Source of the DNA: Talpa occidentalis
Taxonomy: Eukaryota; Chordata; Mammalia; Eulipotyphla; Talpidae
Direction: 5' to 3'
NCBI RefSeq assembly: GCF_014898055.3
Contig: NW_023605083.1
Location: 68,751,715-68,815,714, forward strand
DNA: 64,000 nt
Made by a program: the position numbers and the translations under genes. The first letter of the stretch is position 1; each line of letters starts with the position of its first letter. Below are positions 12,001-25,349 of the stretch, piece by piece. The notes below the pieces were generated by a model, which searched no databases, was not told the DNA's origin, and worked only from the letters and a program-made list of their open reading frames with translations.

Positions 12001-13140
12001 AGTCCACTGACTACCAATTATGTGCCAGTCACTGTTCTGCATTCTGAGTTATTTAATAGACTTTTTGTAACCTTTTGGAAACTCTTGATAAACATATATA
12101 ACCCCACCTCCCCCCCCAAAAAAAAAAAACTGGGAAAATTAAAAATAAAATACTTTGTCCATGAAATAGTAGTTCTTGGAGTGCTGGATCACTGAATTGA
12201 TAGTCACCTTTCTTCTTGATTCTGAATTTGCTTTTTACTCTTGTAAACAAGAGGGCATCATATCTCAGCAGTCAGGGTAGGGACAATGCATGAGATAAAA
12301 TACTGTCTTTGAACAGAAAGGTTAGTTGATGTTAATCTCAGGCCAACTTTCACATTAACTAAAGCATGGCATGTCAATATGCTATGATTTGCTGTGCTTG
12401 AAACAGCTCCACTAATCCATGGCCTGATAAACTATGTGTCACCTCAACATTGAGAAAGAATCTGGTATCCTATATTAATCACTTGATAATTAAATTGTTT
12501 AAGGGTGGGCAATAGATTAAAGACCATCTGACCCAACTCATTGATATTATAGCTGGGGAAAATGAGACCCAGAGAAAGGAAATGGGTTATACAAGATCAT
12601 GAACTATTTGATTTTAAGTTCTCCATTATCCATTTCTACTTACTAAATTCCCAACCTTATAATTACTGCTAATGTATAGCTGTTTCTTACTAATAATTAA
12701 AAATAGCTTTTTACTTTTTTCAGATTTAAAGTTTCATAGTTGACCACAGAATCTATATTTTAATAAATTACCTAAGGCGATTCTAATGTACCTTCAATGA
12801 TACATATCCATGACCAACTGAGGCTGAGAAAACCCAGCCTCAATCTTCCTTATCATAGATCAGCTGTTATAATCCCTTTAGGAAATTTTTTTTTCATTTA
12901 TAAGTGTTTCACTGTATACCATGATTACTACAGTATGTAATTATTAGGATTCGACAGCTTAGGGTATTATGCTAGATGCCCAAAGTTCCTAAAAAGAGCA
13001 TTGCTAGAAAAAGCAAGTGACACCTCAAAATACAGGATCCTGAGAATTAAATAAATCAAGAAGGAATCTTATAAATAGATTAATTTAATCCTTTCATTGA
13101 CATGTGTCTTAGAGGAGATAAGAGACTTGTTCAAGATCAC
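9070..13140. other. Unique AT-rich sequence with few fossils
   Basis: No gene seen. It contains one MER5A-like fossil (10095-10275), a short (AC)n run at about 11432-11450 and a C8A12 run near 12107-12130. The longest frames, about 65 codons, carry no domain. Confidence 0.45.
10095..10275 (+). mobile_element. MER5A-like hAT MITE fossil
   Basis: The sequence from 'tatatcagaatgac' through 'cctgtgccctagggttctgattgaat' to 'ccccctgataattctaatgcaaggtcaa' follows the MER5A layout (…atcagaatcacctgg…gggccccacccccagagtttctgattcag…gttcccaggtgatgctgatgc…). It is an ancient nonautonomous hAT-Charlie relic with no coding capacity. Confidence 0.6.
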
Positions 13141-13154
13141 ATAGTGATATTGTC

Positions 13155-13570
13155 AGATGTATTTGTCTACTTGAGCTGCCATAACAAAATGCCACAGACT
13201 GGGTAGCTTAAAAAACAGACATCTATTTTCTCATAGTTCTGGAGTCTAGAGGTCTCTAATAAAGGTGCTGGTAAGTTCTAGTTCTGGTGGCAGCTCTTAT
13301 ACTGATTTGTTGACATTGCCCTCTTGCTGTGCCTTGCAATGACCTTTTCTTGGTGGGTGTGAATGAAGACAGGGAGAGATGGGTGGATGGGTGGATGAAT
13401 AGAAGGAAGGAAGGAAGGAAGGAGAGAAAGGGGGAGAAGGAGAACTCTCTTTTTTAAGTGTTCTCTTTTTTAATGTATCAGGGCTCAATCTTAATGCCCT
13501 CATTAAACTTTCATTGCTTCCTTAGAGGCCCCAACTACAAATATAGCCACAATAGGAGGATTAGAACTTC
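13155..13570 (-). mobile_element. MLT1-type MaLR LTR, ancient, with internal GGAA/GGAT microsatellite
   Basis: The antisense MLT1 phrase 'gagctgccataacaaaatgccacagactgggtagctta' is followed by 'tctcatagttctggag'. The other end reads 'cttagaggccccaactacaaatatag'. About 60 bp of (GGAT)n and (GAAG)n at 13379-13440 interrupts it. The LTR lies on the minus strand. Confidence 0.75.
13379..13440 (+). repeat. (GGAT)n/(GAAG)n microsatellite
   Basis: Short runs of ggat followed by five gaag units and an aga-rich continuation, inside the MLT1 fossil. Confidence 0.85.
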
Positions 13571-14324
13571 CAAATAAGAATTTTATGCAGAAATTAATAA
13601 CCAGTGAACAACATTGTGAGCACTGATTTGCATATTGATATTCAAACGATACAGTACCTAGGAAATGGGACCATGTGTTACAAGCGCTTCTAGTTAATCA
13701 TGTATTACAAGATATTTCATTGAGGTCTTCATTTCATTGTGGGGTTGACATGTACTCTATGTTTAACATGCATTCAAAGATGCTGTAAGCTAAGAATATA
13801 GGTGTAGGTGGAAATGAGAAAAGATGTGGAAAAGAAGAATGGCATATGTTGCTTATGCCAACTTGCTCAAACCTATTCTTATTATTTCTTTGTGACTCTG
13901 TGTTCAGTAGATGCCACACACAGCCTGAAATCAGCTGGGATGGAAATATTTACTACATGGAAATTGGCAATGTGAGAAATCAAGTCCCATCCACGCTACC
14001 CCTACCCTAAAGAGTCGGTTGTTAAATATTTACTAAATAGATTTGGTCCATGATTTGAAAATGAGCATGTGTGGGTGAATACCAGTTTATGGAGGGGTCT
14101 CTGATCAAAGAATAGATATTTTGATGCCTATTGCAGATATATTGGGCTATAGTACAAATCTAATAGCATGATGCTGATAGATAATGGGAAAATCTCAACT
14201 TGATGGATCTGAGTCCTCATGTCTATGAAATTGGACAAGCTGCCTACTGTTCAGATTAGTTCTGACTTTTTGTATAGACTTCTGAAAGTTTCAGAATGTG
14301 ACAAAATTTAATATGGGATTAGTC

Positions 14325-14430
14325 CCAGGGACTGAATAGCAGTGTAACCTTGGGCAAGTTATATAATCAGCCATGGCTCCCATGTCTGTAAAATATGGTT
14401 GTTATATTACTTCCTCATGGACTCATCATG
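14325..14430 (+). repeat. MIR-like SINE fragment
   Basis: 'gcagtgtaaccttgggcaagttatataatc...ctcccatgtctgtaaaatatgg' matches the central core phrase of MIR (tgaccttgggcaagtcacttaa…cctcagtttcctcatctgtaaaatggg). It is an ancient mammal-wide SINE. Confidence 0.65.
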
Positions 14431-16069
14431 AAATATTAGATATAGATCACGGTGTAACGTAAATATAGATCATGGTGTAATGTGCTTCATACTGGTATCT
14501 AAATAGTCAATTCCTATTTCTATTACTAGTGCTACTATTACAGCTACTATTCCTGCTCTTAAAACAACTGTTATTGCTTCTTCCCCTTACCAGGTACAAG
14601 GAAGAAGGTGGGAGATCTGAGAGTCAGTAGGCTACAGCTATTTCTCGCTCTGAGCAGTCAATATTCCTTTTATTACACAGCAACCAAATGGATGTTCCTT
14701 GCCACGAGGTTGGCACCTTTCCTATGTCAACAAGCTTGATGTTACAGAATCCAAACTTAACAGGCGCTTATATCTGAGCAGAGAATTAACAGCAATTAAA
14801 CAGGTTTCATTGTGAACATCTCAGTGAAAATAAGTCTTTCCAATTGATTTTTTTTTCTGATAGCTGGCTATGGTCTGGAGACTAAATGGGAATTTCCAGG
14901 GACGGAGACAAGGATGATTTCCAAACACAAGCGATGTTTGATGATGGCAAAATATGAAGTGGGCACACTTAAATGTGATGCAAAAGGTGCTATGAAAGAT
15001 GCCTGCTGGCAAAAATCTGTGCATATCACATTTTTAACAGGAAATGGGGAGGTCTTTAAGGATACATCTAGTTTTAGAGAAAACTACATAGGTTAAGAAC
15101 TATGACATTAGACTTGGCATATAGGGATTTGGGTTCTAGATATGCCCTTTTCTATTTTATTTAGTCTAAGAAAAGGTATGGATTCCTTGCCAGTAATAGG
15201 ATATAACATGCCTTCCCCTAAGGGCCCTTGTAAGGAATAAGTTATCCAGTCTGTGGAAATCACAAATCATAGTGCCTGGAACATAGTGCAAGCTCAGTAA
15301 GTTAAGATAACTGAGTTTAATTTTACCAACATCATCATTTTCTTTATTTCCTCTTCCATTCTCTTCTTTCTCTCTCTTTTCCTCCACCCTCCTTTCTACC
15401 TCATTTGTCATCATTATCATCAGCAGCAGCAGCATCCTCACTGTCATCCTCTCCATCATCTAATGTACGTGGACCCCTTATTATGAGCACGTTATTACTA
15501 TTCAGTGTTCACTATAATCCTCTAGTGTAGCTATTCTGGTCACATTATTTTACAGATTAATAAATGAAGACCCAGAAAAGCAAAGTTAGTAGCATATGAC
15601 TATAAAAGTAGCTAATGATAAAACTGAGTTTTAAATCTAGTCATTTTGTCTTCAAGGCTGGTGTGCTCTCAAACATTTATACATTTATGTATCTACTGTC
15701 ATTTTTGCAAAAATAGAAATTCCCTAAAGTTCTTTCTTAGAATCATTGTCCTTAAGAGTCTAGCTTCTATTTTGACATCTAGCTATTTGGGTGGTGAATT
15801 AAGTACAATCACCACTAAGGTTCTAATAATTTACTTAAAAAGTATGTCATTGTAAAAAAAAAAATATGAATATTTGATAGCCTTAAAATGATGTTGACAA
15901 TTCAAGGTCAGGGTTTATTTATTAAGAAATATTTAGAGAATGTTTGCCAAATGCCTGCTACTAATCTCAATGAGGAAAATTAAGACGTGAAAACACAGAC
16001 AAAGCCTGATTTACCATGGTACTTATATTCTAGTGGGACAAAACAGTGAAATAACAAGAAAGTTGAAAA

Positions 16070-16265
16070 ACTCTTTTCTATAAATGATCAGATAGTAAAT
16101 AGTTTATGCTTTGTGGGCCTGAAGGTCTCTGGTGCAACTGCTCAACTCTATCATGGAAAACTGAGTCATAGAAGATCCCTAAATAAATGGGTGGGTTCTA
16201 ATAAAAGTTTATTTACAAAAATAGGGGGACCGGCCATATTGGGCCTTCAGGCTGTCACTTATTGA
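16070..16265 (+). mobile_element. hAT-Charlie-type MITE fossil
   Basis: 'ttctataaatgatcagatagtaaatag' is followed by 'gctttgtgggcctgaaggtctctggtgcaactgctcaactct' and 'aataaaagtttatttacaaaaatag'. It ends 'ggccatattgggccttcaggctgtcacttattgactcctg'. This follows a common nonautonomous hAT family of mammals, nearly full length but diverged. Confidence 0.7.
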
Positions 16266-18052
16266 CTCCTGAATAAACACATAAATGGATACATAAGGCA
16301 CACCAATATTTATTTGTGGCAAGTGCTACTTACATACTTAATGTAGATAACATAACAGACAGTGACTTGGTGGTGTTTTCTGTTGGCTGGATTGAGGATT
16401 GAGAGGACCTCTTGGAAATTTAGACTGAAATTATATTCAAAAGAAGGAAACAACTGTGGAAATCAGAAAGAACATTTGTGGAGTATGCAGAATCTAGAGA
16501 AGAAAGTTCTCGAACCTACAAGGTGGAAGGACAGTGAAGCCAATAATATTGGAGAAACAAATATTAGACTTATAATTTAGAGGAATTTAGAAGTTAGGTT
16601 ATTGAGTTTTAATTTATCATGAATTGAGAAATGATTGGAAGCTATGAGACAAGAAGGTTACATGATTAATTTGCATAACAAAGATTACATTGGGGTTCCA
16701 CGAAAATGGAAGTAGTGGCATAGTCTTTCATTTTCTCTTAATCACCACCTAAGACAAAGCATCAACATACAAAACCAAAAACCACTGGTTTATATATACA
16801 GCAAAGCTAGATGACAAGATATTCCCAGAAAAATTGACATATGGGCAATTGCCAGCATCCCTAGTACCTGCATGATATCAACATTTGTGTGGCAGAAAAA
16901 ATAGGGAAGCAAAACAGACTCAAAACCTAAATTAATCAACAGATTCATTAGAAACACAGTAGGTTAATTTCAGAATAGCAATTGAAGGGGTTTTGGTCAG
17001 AGGAAGACAAGGGATATATAACAAGCTCTACCAGAACTGGAGCAGGTAATTCTCATTGAATAATTCACAAGCACTCCCTTCCAAGACAGAAATCCCAAAT
17101 TTCAGAGAAATTTCTGGGAATGGAATTAAAATAATATAGAACCTTGACAATAGAGACAGAGAAAAGGAAGCTTTCAGATTAAAGTTGGAGGGGAGAAGAG
17201 ATCCAGCAAATCTCAAATAGTAAGATAATTTTTTTAAATATTTTTTTTTAATTGAGGTTACATTGGTTACAAAACTCTATATGGTGCCATTACAGTTTTG
17301 AACATTCCATGTATTAAGCTGATAGTGCTTGGAAAACTTAGAAAAGTTACCCTAAGCCAAAATTCCTAGGAAGAAAGGTAATTTTAAAAAGAAAAAAAAA
17401 CTATTAATGTTAAATGCCATAACAAGTTTTAGACAATAAAAGAGAATAAGGGACAGTAATATCTTTTTGGACAATGAAAGCTTTTCAGAAAGATAAGCAT
17501 ACAGAACATGGAAAAACTGTGAAATATTTCATAACAAAATAAAAGAGATCCATAAATGATAGCAGAACTCAAACCTAAAAAATGAATTGATAAAACTGAA
17601 GATAAAATTTAAAAAGTTTTAAATGTGAAATCTTAACTGAAATAAATGCAAGTATGAATAATCATCATAATATTTTAAGAGAAACTTATACAGTAAGACA
17701 GGTAAGAAAAATAAAGAGAAAAAAAGAATTTGAAAAAAAAAGATAAGGAAATAAATATTTATCAATAATAGAGTGATGAGTAGGGAAAAAGAATCCCGGG
17801 AGTAGAATAAATAATGAAAGTTAAATTCAAGAAAACTTTCTTGAAATAAAAGATTTAAAATGATATATGAAAAATTTATATTACATACTTGCATATATTG
17901 ACCCAGGAAAATCATGCCAAGACAAAATTTTATATAATTGCCAGACTTGAAATAAGAAAAATCTTTTAAGTATATATCAAGTGAGTGATAAGACAAAGAG
18001 AAGTGATCTTCAAATGTTACAAGAGGAATATTTTATATAACAAGAAAATGAG

Positions 18053-18053
<1 letters not shown>

Positions 18054-18104
<51 letters not shown>
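18054..18104 (+). repeat. (TA)n microsatellite
   Basis: About 25 uninterrupted TA units; likely polymorphic in length. Confidence 0.98.
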
Positions 18105-18107
<3 letters not shown>

Positions 18108-18411
18108 ACAAAGACAGGTAAGGTGAGCTAAGAATGGTTATACAGCCAAATTTGCTCTCCCATATAAAGACTGTAAATGTATCACCATGCAAGAACCAAG
18201 GAAATGCTTTGATGAACAATTTTTAACAAATCTTCTAGAGAACAAATTAGAAACCAAAATAAGTGGAAGCACATTGACATAGGATTAGTGTATAACATAA
18301 AGCATAGTTACTTGTACAATTAAAAAATTATGTGAAGTTTAGAAGAAAGGGATAGTATGTAATAGTTATATGTTCAGGCAGTGACAGTAATCCAGCTATG
18401 ATGATAGGGGA

Positions 18412-18691
18412 GGTAGTACAGACTTGATGATGGAGAAGGATGTTGTCCAGACATGATAGAGAAGGAAATAATCCAGGCATGATGATGAAGAAGGATGCAG
18501 TTCAGGTGTGATGATGGAGAAGGAGGTAGTCCAGGCATGAGATAGAGAAGGAGGTAGTCCAGGCATGATGATTAAGTAGAATGTAGTCCAGGTGTGATGA
18601 TAGAGAAGGAAGTAGTCTAGGAGTGATGATGAAGGAGGTAGTCTAGACTTGATGATGGGGAAGGAAGTTGTCCAGGCATGATGATGGAAGA
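18412..18691 (+). repeat. Minisatellite, about 10 units of 26-29 bp
   Basis: Ten consecutive diverged units of the form 'gtagtccaggcatgatgatggagaagga' type (26-29 bp), with recurrent gtagtcc, ggcatgatgat and gagaagga blocks. Unit length is not a multiple of three. The 132-codon minus-strand frame across it (18396-18794) is a repetitive shadow of the array and not a gene. Confidence 0.92.
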
Positions 18692-19137
18692 GTTTAACAG
18701 AATTCCCTGCTGTACTTAAAAAAGAAACCAGTGAGTTGTGTTCTTCTTCCTTGTAGTAAGGTACTCTAGGCTTTAAAAGGCATGTGCCAAACAACTTAGG
18801 AAGCTAAATACATTCCTGCTTGATTCTGACTCAAACTTGGCACCATTGGAGTTCAGGCACATGTTAATGAGATATTGTAGCTTCTTTTAAAAAATGATTA
18901 AGCACAGTCAGATTCAAATCTTGTATCTACTTAATTTCACCCATGGATCTGCTTGACTAGGACATTTGAGAATCATAATGGTGAACTTAAGTTTTAAACT
19001 TTCCTCTATTACATTTTTTGTTATTCTTGTATATATTAATTCATATTTGGGGGGACCATTTCAATTTTGGAGAAAAGAGTTTCACAAGATGTTGTATTAC
19101 AGGTGTTATTACACCAATTCATTAATATAACATATCA

Positions 19138-19410
19138 GGGCCTCCTTGGTGGCTCAGCAGGTTGAGGGAAGTGCTGTGAAGCTGTCCACAGCCTCTGCAG
19201 TGCTGGTTTGATTCCTGGCTGGCCAGGGAGATTCCCACATGGCGCGGCAGACCTCTCCTGTCTCTCCTGCTGCTCCCCTCAGCAGTGTCTTTGGTCCTTC
19301 TACCTTTTCTGTTCCCTACTCTGTCTCTGGTGAATTCTCTCACCCTCCTACATCTCTGGCTTATATCCCAGTGCTTGTATAAATAAATAAATCTTAAAAA
19401 AAAAAAAACA
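19138..19410 (+). mobile_element. tRNA-derived SINE (type B), full length
   Basis: Plus-strand copy: head 'gggcctccttggtggctcagcaggttgag', body with 'ggtttgattcc' as B box, and tail 'gtgcttgtataaataaataaatctt' followed by A's, i.e. an AATAAA signal and a TCTT Pol III terminator. Flanked by an imperfect 9-bp duplication, aacatatca at 19129-19137 and aatatatca at 19415-19423. Confidence 0.92.
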
Positions 19411-20149
19411 AGAAAAATATATCATACGTTGTTAGTTCTTTGAGAGGGGTCCTGTCTTATTTATCAGTGTGCTATATAAGAACTTAATAAACTGAGTTCA
19501 AAATATAATGAGAATAATTTATTTATTACACAAATAATATCTATAAATAAATGACATTGATGACTCACATGTCACACTCACATTTTTCTCTCTGTAACTG
19601 AAAAATCTATCTTTGTGATTATTATAAAAGCAAGAAGAGAACTGAATGTGCTAGAAGTTGGGGTGGAGAACAAGAGAACAGGAATGAAAGGTGAACTTGG
19701 GAATAGGGTGAAAATTACTTGATGCCTGACTTTAGTAATTACTAGCAGTGAAAACTTGGGGAAGTCATCTAGTACTGTAGAACTTTAATGTCCACAGTGG
19801 TGTAAAGCAGGAAGGAAAAAAAAAGAATTTTTTAAAATGCTATACTTATATTAGATAAAACAAACTTCCAATTTAAAAAGGTAATAAGATGTTTCCCCAG
19901 CAAATTATTTTAAGAGTGTATGAAACCAGATTAATTGTCTATGTTCAGTTTGGTCTAATTTTTAAAAATGAATATGTGAAGTGTAAAAAAAAAAAAAAAA
20001 GAAGAGCTTTTAGTCTGTGGCCTCATAATAGTTGCTCAATAAATATTGGATTTTTCTTCCTTATGGATGATTTTATCCATGACACTCTTCTACTAGCTCT
20101 GAACCTGGCCTGGCTGCCTTTTACATGTTGGCAGAGCCCTAATGTATGA

Positions 20150-20400
20150 TACAGCCTTCCGAGTGCTTTTAATCTTGAATGGGTCACCGTTGACATCAGG
20201 GCTGACATTTCCCAGTACATCCTCTGTAACAACTGTGTTGATGCCAACGTAACCTGAGTGGCTTCCATATTAATCCCTTTCCTCTACACAGTCACCTGCT
20301 GTCAGGAGCTGCTTGAGCAGAAGTAACTGATTCCCAGTCCCATCAGAGCCCTAATTAAAAGTGCACCAAATTAAACTTGAATGCATGGAAAACAATTAGC
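20150..20400. other. Candidate conserved noncoding element
   Basis: This stretch is free of recognisable repeats and less AT-rich than its surroundings. It carries clustered motifs: CTAATTAAA at about 20351, ACCAAATTAAAC at about 20365, ATGCAT at about 20381 and CAATTAG at about 20393. It has no sustained frame typical of an exon. This is an inference from base composition and motif density only. Confidence 0.25.
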
Positions 20401-23188
20401 TTTCTCTTTTGTCTCTCTATTCAAATCCATAATGCAGAGCAGCCAGGTGTCATGTTCAACAAATCTCCATCACTTGATGGCTAGAGAAAGGAATGGTGTT
20501 GGAAAAGCTCCAGAATCTTCCCCTGGAGGCCTATTCTGGCCGTCCCAACTTTGCAAATCTCAGTTGTCATGATATTTCTCTTTAAATCCTCCTTCCTCAA
20601 CATCTTTTCCCATCTTTCTTGTTTTCCAAGAAAACAAACATCAACTTTCTCCTGTTCTGGAAGTTTGCAAAGGATTTTCAGCAAAATGCCAAACATGTTT
20701 GTAGGACTGAAGGTTCAAAGAGAGACAACAAACATCAGAGTAATGTTGTTCTCACACCATACACATGTGTTAGCATCTCTTACATGGCTAACTTAGCTGT
20801 TCAGTTATGTCAGCTGTGACATTATTTTTCCAAATATGAGCATCACTTATTCTACCTAGAATACTCACTTCCAAGTGACTGACCCTCAACCTCATTCTGA
20901 TTTCTGTAACCAGGCCTCTGCCATATGCATTTGCATGAACAGGGAAGAAATTGCTCCATCTCCCAGTACCTCTTAGACTCAGGCCCCTAATCAATCATCC
21001 TGCCCCCACCATTCCTAAGGCTGAAAGATGATTACTTCCCTCTAACCCTTCAGGGAAGTAGTTAGGAATTCAAGAGAAAATCAATGTATGTAAACAAATC
21101 TAGTATCTTTTTAAAAAGAAGATCTTTGGGGAAATTTACAAGAAAAAAGCAGAGACTGCAGGCTTCAGACTACACAGTTTTGAACTAAATACAAGTTTTG
21201 CTCATCAGTCATGCAAACTTTTGCATAGCAAATAAATATAAAACCTTTCTTTATATCCTCAGTTTTTCCACTTACCAACAAAATGATATCCATACTAGTG
21301 CCTCTTTTGAGGATGAGAGATAACTTGTCTTATATCTAATATCTTATCGTGGTGGGTGGTGTATGTGGAAGCAGTGTTGTCTGTGTGAAGGGGTCCATCT
21401 GCTTGAACCAAACTACGTGCTGAGCTGTGATATGGAAACAAGACTAAGGAGAGGAGATGTTGCTGAATTTAAAGTAGGGTAAAATTTACAGTTTGACATG
21501 GTTATACTGCAAATATAATAATCTAATTCCATGACCACCTGGTTAAGTAAATGTAAAGGTCATAGAAATACTGGGATAAATGGAAGCTCTTTTTAGCAGT
21601 ACTTAGTCTATGGAAGCACACAGCACAAATGCCACCAAAGTAGACTCTGCTTTGGCCCCAGAGTTCTTTCCCAGTGACTTGGAGCATGCTTTCAGAATTC
21701 TTTTCATTTCTTATTTATGCTCATATCTATTATAGCCTTTAGCCTCCAAATTCTCTAGTCCAGCGTAAGTTGTAACAACCAAGTCTGCTTTCCAATGTTC
21801 AGGTTTTCCTGGTCAGAAATTGTCACTTGCAGGCACTCATCCAAATATATACCCTCTGTCTTGTAAGACTCACAGACAACTCTGGTCAAATCCATGCATA
21901 GTGGTGAGCAATGTTTGCGCCTTGTAACATGCATTTAAATATTAGCATTTTGTTGGCCCAATTGAAGTCACAAAAGGACTCAAAACATTACAAAAGAAGT
22001 GAGTAACAGGTACAACATAATCACCATGAGCGTGTAACATGCCTCACAGAGGCTGTAAAAGTTTCCACAGTCATTACACCATTCACCTGGTCACCCTTTG
22101 AGAGCATTTTGCTATTTGAGTACTGTTTACCACCATATAGAACTTTCTTATAATTTCTTGAGACAAGTCTCAAATATTTTAGCAAATGTCTAGTTGGGTT
22201 TGTGGTTCTTACTTTTTTGCTAATGTGATGTTTGCCAGCACTTTTTACAACGTACTGGTAACAGGAGGTCAGCTTTGCATATACCTCTCAGTGCAGCGCC
22301 CCTCAGATAAGCATCATCTTCGCAGGAAACCTAAAGACCTTTGCTGTTATAGCCAAAAGTAGCCAGAAATAGACATCCACATCATGTCATTTACCTGGGA
22401 TAGATTGGATATAATTTTTATGAAGAGACAAAACTCCCATCATAATTCACAAATGGAGATTGACTGAGAGGCTAATGCATCTAGGAGAGTCTTTGGGACT
22501 AAACAAATAAGAAGAAAGCCTGCAGGAAATCATTGAAAGCTGTAACCATATGCAATTCATGGGAAGTCCTCAACCTGGCCAGTGTTCTGTGAGAAAGAGG
22601 TAAAGTCTTCCAGAACAGTCATACAATTATACCCATCAGGACAAACATTCCCAACAAATGGTTTGCCTTAGGAAAAGGAATAATAGAATATAACGCAAGA
22701 AAATAAATACAAGAAAAGTAAAATCACTCCTTGAAAGATATAACTTGAGATAGGAGACATGCCTGGCTGGACTTTGTTTCTAATTGCTGTTAACCCTTTT
22801 CTCATGGCAACTTTACAAGCATCAATCACTCTTCCTTTTTTCAATAAAAAGCCCTTTTTTTACTTTGTTGATATGGCACACCCCTCTTTTCTTGGGTTTT
22901 TATGTCACAAAAGTCCACAGTTAAAGAATATATCCTATTTTATTTTTTTTTACTCATTTTCAACCAGCTTCATTACTGACATGAAAAATGCATGCACTTC
23001 AGAAATAATGCCCAAGTGATGTCATTGAAGACTGATTGATCCATCCTATACTTGGAATTTTGAGAATATCATTAGTTTTATATGTTTCTCAATTAATTTA
23101 TCCCTGGTAATTTTTATTTGCATATGGCATTTCTAGCCCTTTTACTCTCTTCTTGCTTCCTAGAGTTTTCTTTTGTTTTTAACCAATT

Positions 23189-23189
<1 letters not shown>

Positions 23190-23242
<53 letters not shown>
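23190..23242 (+). repeat. (TA)n microsatellite
   Basis: About 26 TA units without interruption. Confidence 0.98.
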
Positions 23243-23244
<2 letters not shown>

Positions 23245-24309
23245 ATTTCTTTCTTTAACTGTTATTACACAACTTTCTAGTATGTTTAAAAGTATCATTG
23301 CAATCACAACTTGTCTATTATGTATTAAATACAAGAACATTCAAAGGACTATATGAGAAGTTAAGAATCTCAATCTTGATTCAGCAGCTTAGTGATTTAT
23401 GAGGAGTTGGGACCTCAGTCTTGGTATGAACTGGCTGCCTGGGTCTCTGTATATTACTTCTTGAGTGAATTCAATGTTTCCGGGTATTTTTTCAATATAC
23501 AATTCATAGAATAGTTTGCCTGACTTCCCGGTGAGTTTTCATTGTGCTCTCATATTTCATTCCATCCCAATGGTCACATAAATTACTGGTGTCAAAATCT
23601 GGTCCTACCTTCCTTATACTTGTGGCCCCTTGAAATCTTTCAGAAAAGAAAAAAAACTATCCTTCTCAAAATTTTATTCTTGCAATTATACCTATGACAT
23701 CATGAAACAAGACTAAACGACTTGTAATTTGGTCCAGAAACACATTTTGGCAAAGCCGATGTATACAATACAGAAGTTCTCTTAGTACAGCTCCTATCCC
23801 CTGATCTCTTACCTTCCCCCATCACCCAACTTACCTACATCTAAAGCAAGCCAGAGGGAAATTTATCAGGAGATATTCTAGAAGGTTTGGCAACACAATC
23901 TTGATTTTCTTTTCACCTTGGAGACTTTACATTATGACATGTAACTGCCACTTTTAAATTCTAATAGTTTTCTAGATTTTGCCATTGCTCAGGGTATCCA
24001 TACATACAGTATCATTAAGGTCTTTTCCTATATTGAACATCAGACTATCAGCCAAACCATTCCAGTTGCCTAAACCCTATGAGTCAACTGCGGGAAAAAC
24101 GGAAGATTTGGGCTCTTATTGAATTTACTTGTTGTAAAATAAGGGAATATAAGTTAAAAAAGGTTGCAGGATAACCTCATGTTGGAGATGAGGTATAAGA
24201 AATTTGAGCAGAATTATATTCCAGTTCTCCTATGCTTAAGGAATAAATTCACTGTAACACTTTCAATTTTAGGGATGGTAGGGAACTGACATTAATAAAG
24301 TTAATTTCC

Positions 24310-24599
24310 GGGCCTCCCCTGTGGCGCAGTGGTTGAGCGCTGGGTTGCGAAGCTGCCCGCAGCCTCTGCAGAGCCAGTTCGATCCCCAACTTCTTCCCGG
24401 CCCCCGGAGGAGGGTCCCACATGGCGCGCAGACCTCTCCTGCCGCCCGCTGCTCCCCTCAGCAGTGTACTTCGGTCCTTCTGCCTGCTCTGCTCCCCGCT
24501 CTGGCTCTGGTGAATTCTCTCACCCTCCCGCGCTTCTGACTGTACCCAGTGCTTGTATAAATAAATAAAAATAAATCTTAAAAAAAATTCTAATAAATA
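24310..24599 (+). mobile_element. tRNA-derived SINE (type A), complete, recent
   Basis: Head 'gggcctcccctgtggcgcagtggttgagcgc' (A box), B box 'agttcgatcccc', and a body ending 'cccagtgcttgtataaataaata' with AATAAA and a TCTT terminator. It is flanked by a perfect 16-bp duplication aataaagttaatttcc at 24294-24309 and 24600-24615, so the insertion is young. Frames of 72 to 123 codons on both strands are shadows of this SINE and recur in every other copy. Confidence 0.96.
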
Positions 24600-25349
24600 A
24601 ATAAAGTTAATTTCCAACATCTAACTCTTCCACTGAATTTTGAGGTCAAGGCCCTGTTGTGAGCCCCTGACTTCTGCTTACTTCGAAATTACAGGCTGCC
24701 TGGTTTGGAATTTTATATCTTGGTCTTTTGGCATCTTAATCTTTCTTATTCCCATGATACTTCCATTATTTCCATCTAAATACATACCACTGTCCTTATT
24801 CACACATTACACTGACTCTGACCTTCAGAAGCTCAGCAGTCTTTAACGCTTGTCTTTTCCACTTTGATTCTAACATGGCAGGATCTCTATTGAGTAATTT
24901 CTGCTCATAATGGTGTGCGTTTGGTGCATTAAGTAGAACTCTAGTAGGGATGAGATGTAGTAAAAGTGCAAAGGAGAGAAGATGGAAGTGGGAGAAGTGT
25001 CAGGTTGTGCCAGGAAAGACTGAGCCAGGCCGGCAGGAAGGGCTGAAGACAAAAACCTCCATTTGTTAGCTTCTCCACCTATTGAATGGACCTTCTCTTA
25101 TACCCCTACAGTGCTTAGCCATTGACTGGGAGCAGCCCAGGGGAAGCATGGTGTTTCTGTAGGGGTGGAAGCTGGGGACATAAGTCAGGTATCCCCCGGC
25201 TCCCCAGGAGAATATCTGAAATTGCCTTTTTCTCTCCACCACACCAGGTCAATTAATAGTAGTGGGATTTATGGCATCATTATAGAAGATGGTTTTGGCC
25301 TGAAGTATTTTCCTATATGACCCTTAGTCTTATATTGTCTCCTTTTTTT

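Larger units (their letters stand above)
13571..18050. other. Unique AT-rich sequence with small ancient fossils
   Basis: No gene seen. It holds a MIR-like piece, a short 24-bp tandem duplication at about 14440-14487, L2/MIR-like phrases near 15240-15300, and the hAT fossil at 16070-16265. Around 17.2-18.0 kb the composition becomes very A-rich on the plus strand; a 125-codon minus frame there (17619-17996) is a product of that composition, rich in Leu, Ile and Phe without a domain. Confidence 0.45.
19430..24290. other. Unique sequence, no gene recognised
   Basis: No coding exon is supported. The segment 20150-20400 is non-repetitive and motif-dense (listed separately). L2-like phrases occur at 19430-19510 and 20840-20990 but are too weak to annotate. 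A long (TA)n lies at 23190-23242. Confidence 0.4.

Noticed and set aside
18396..18794. 132-codon repetitive minus frame
   Set aside because: It lies on the 29-bp minisatellite, whose repeated unit lacks stops in this frame.
24249..24620. 123-codon minus frame and its partners on the plus strand
   Set aside because: Same peptide recurs in every copy of the SINE; it is SINE sequence.
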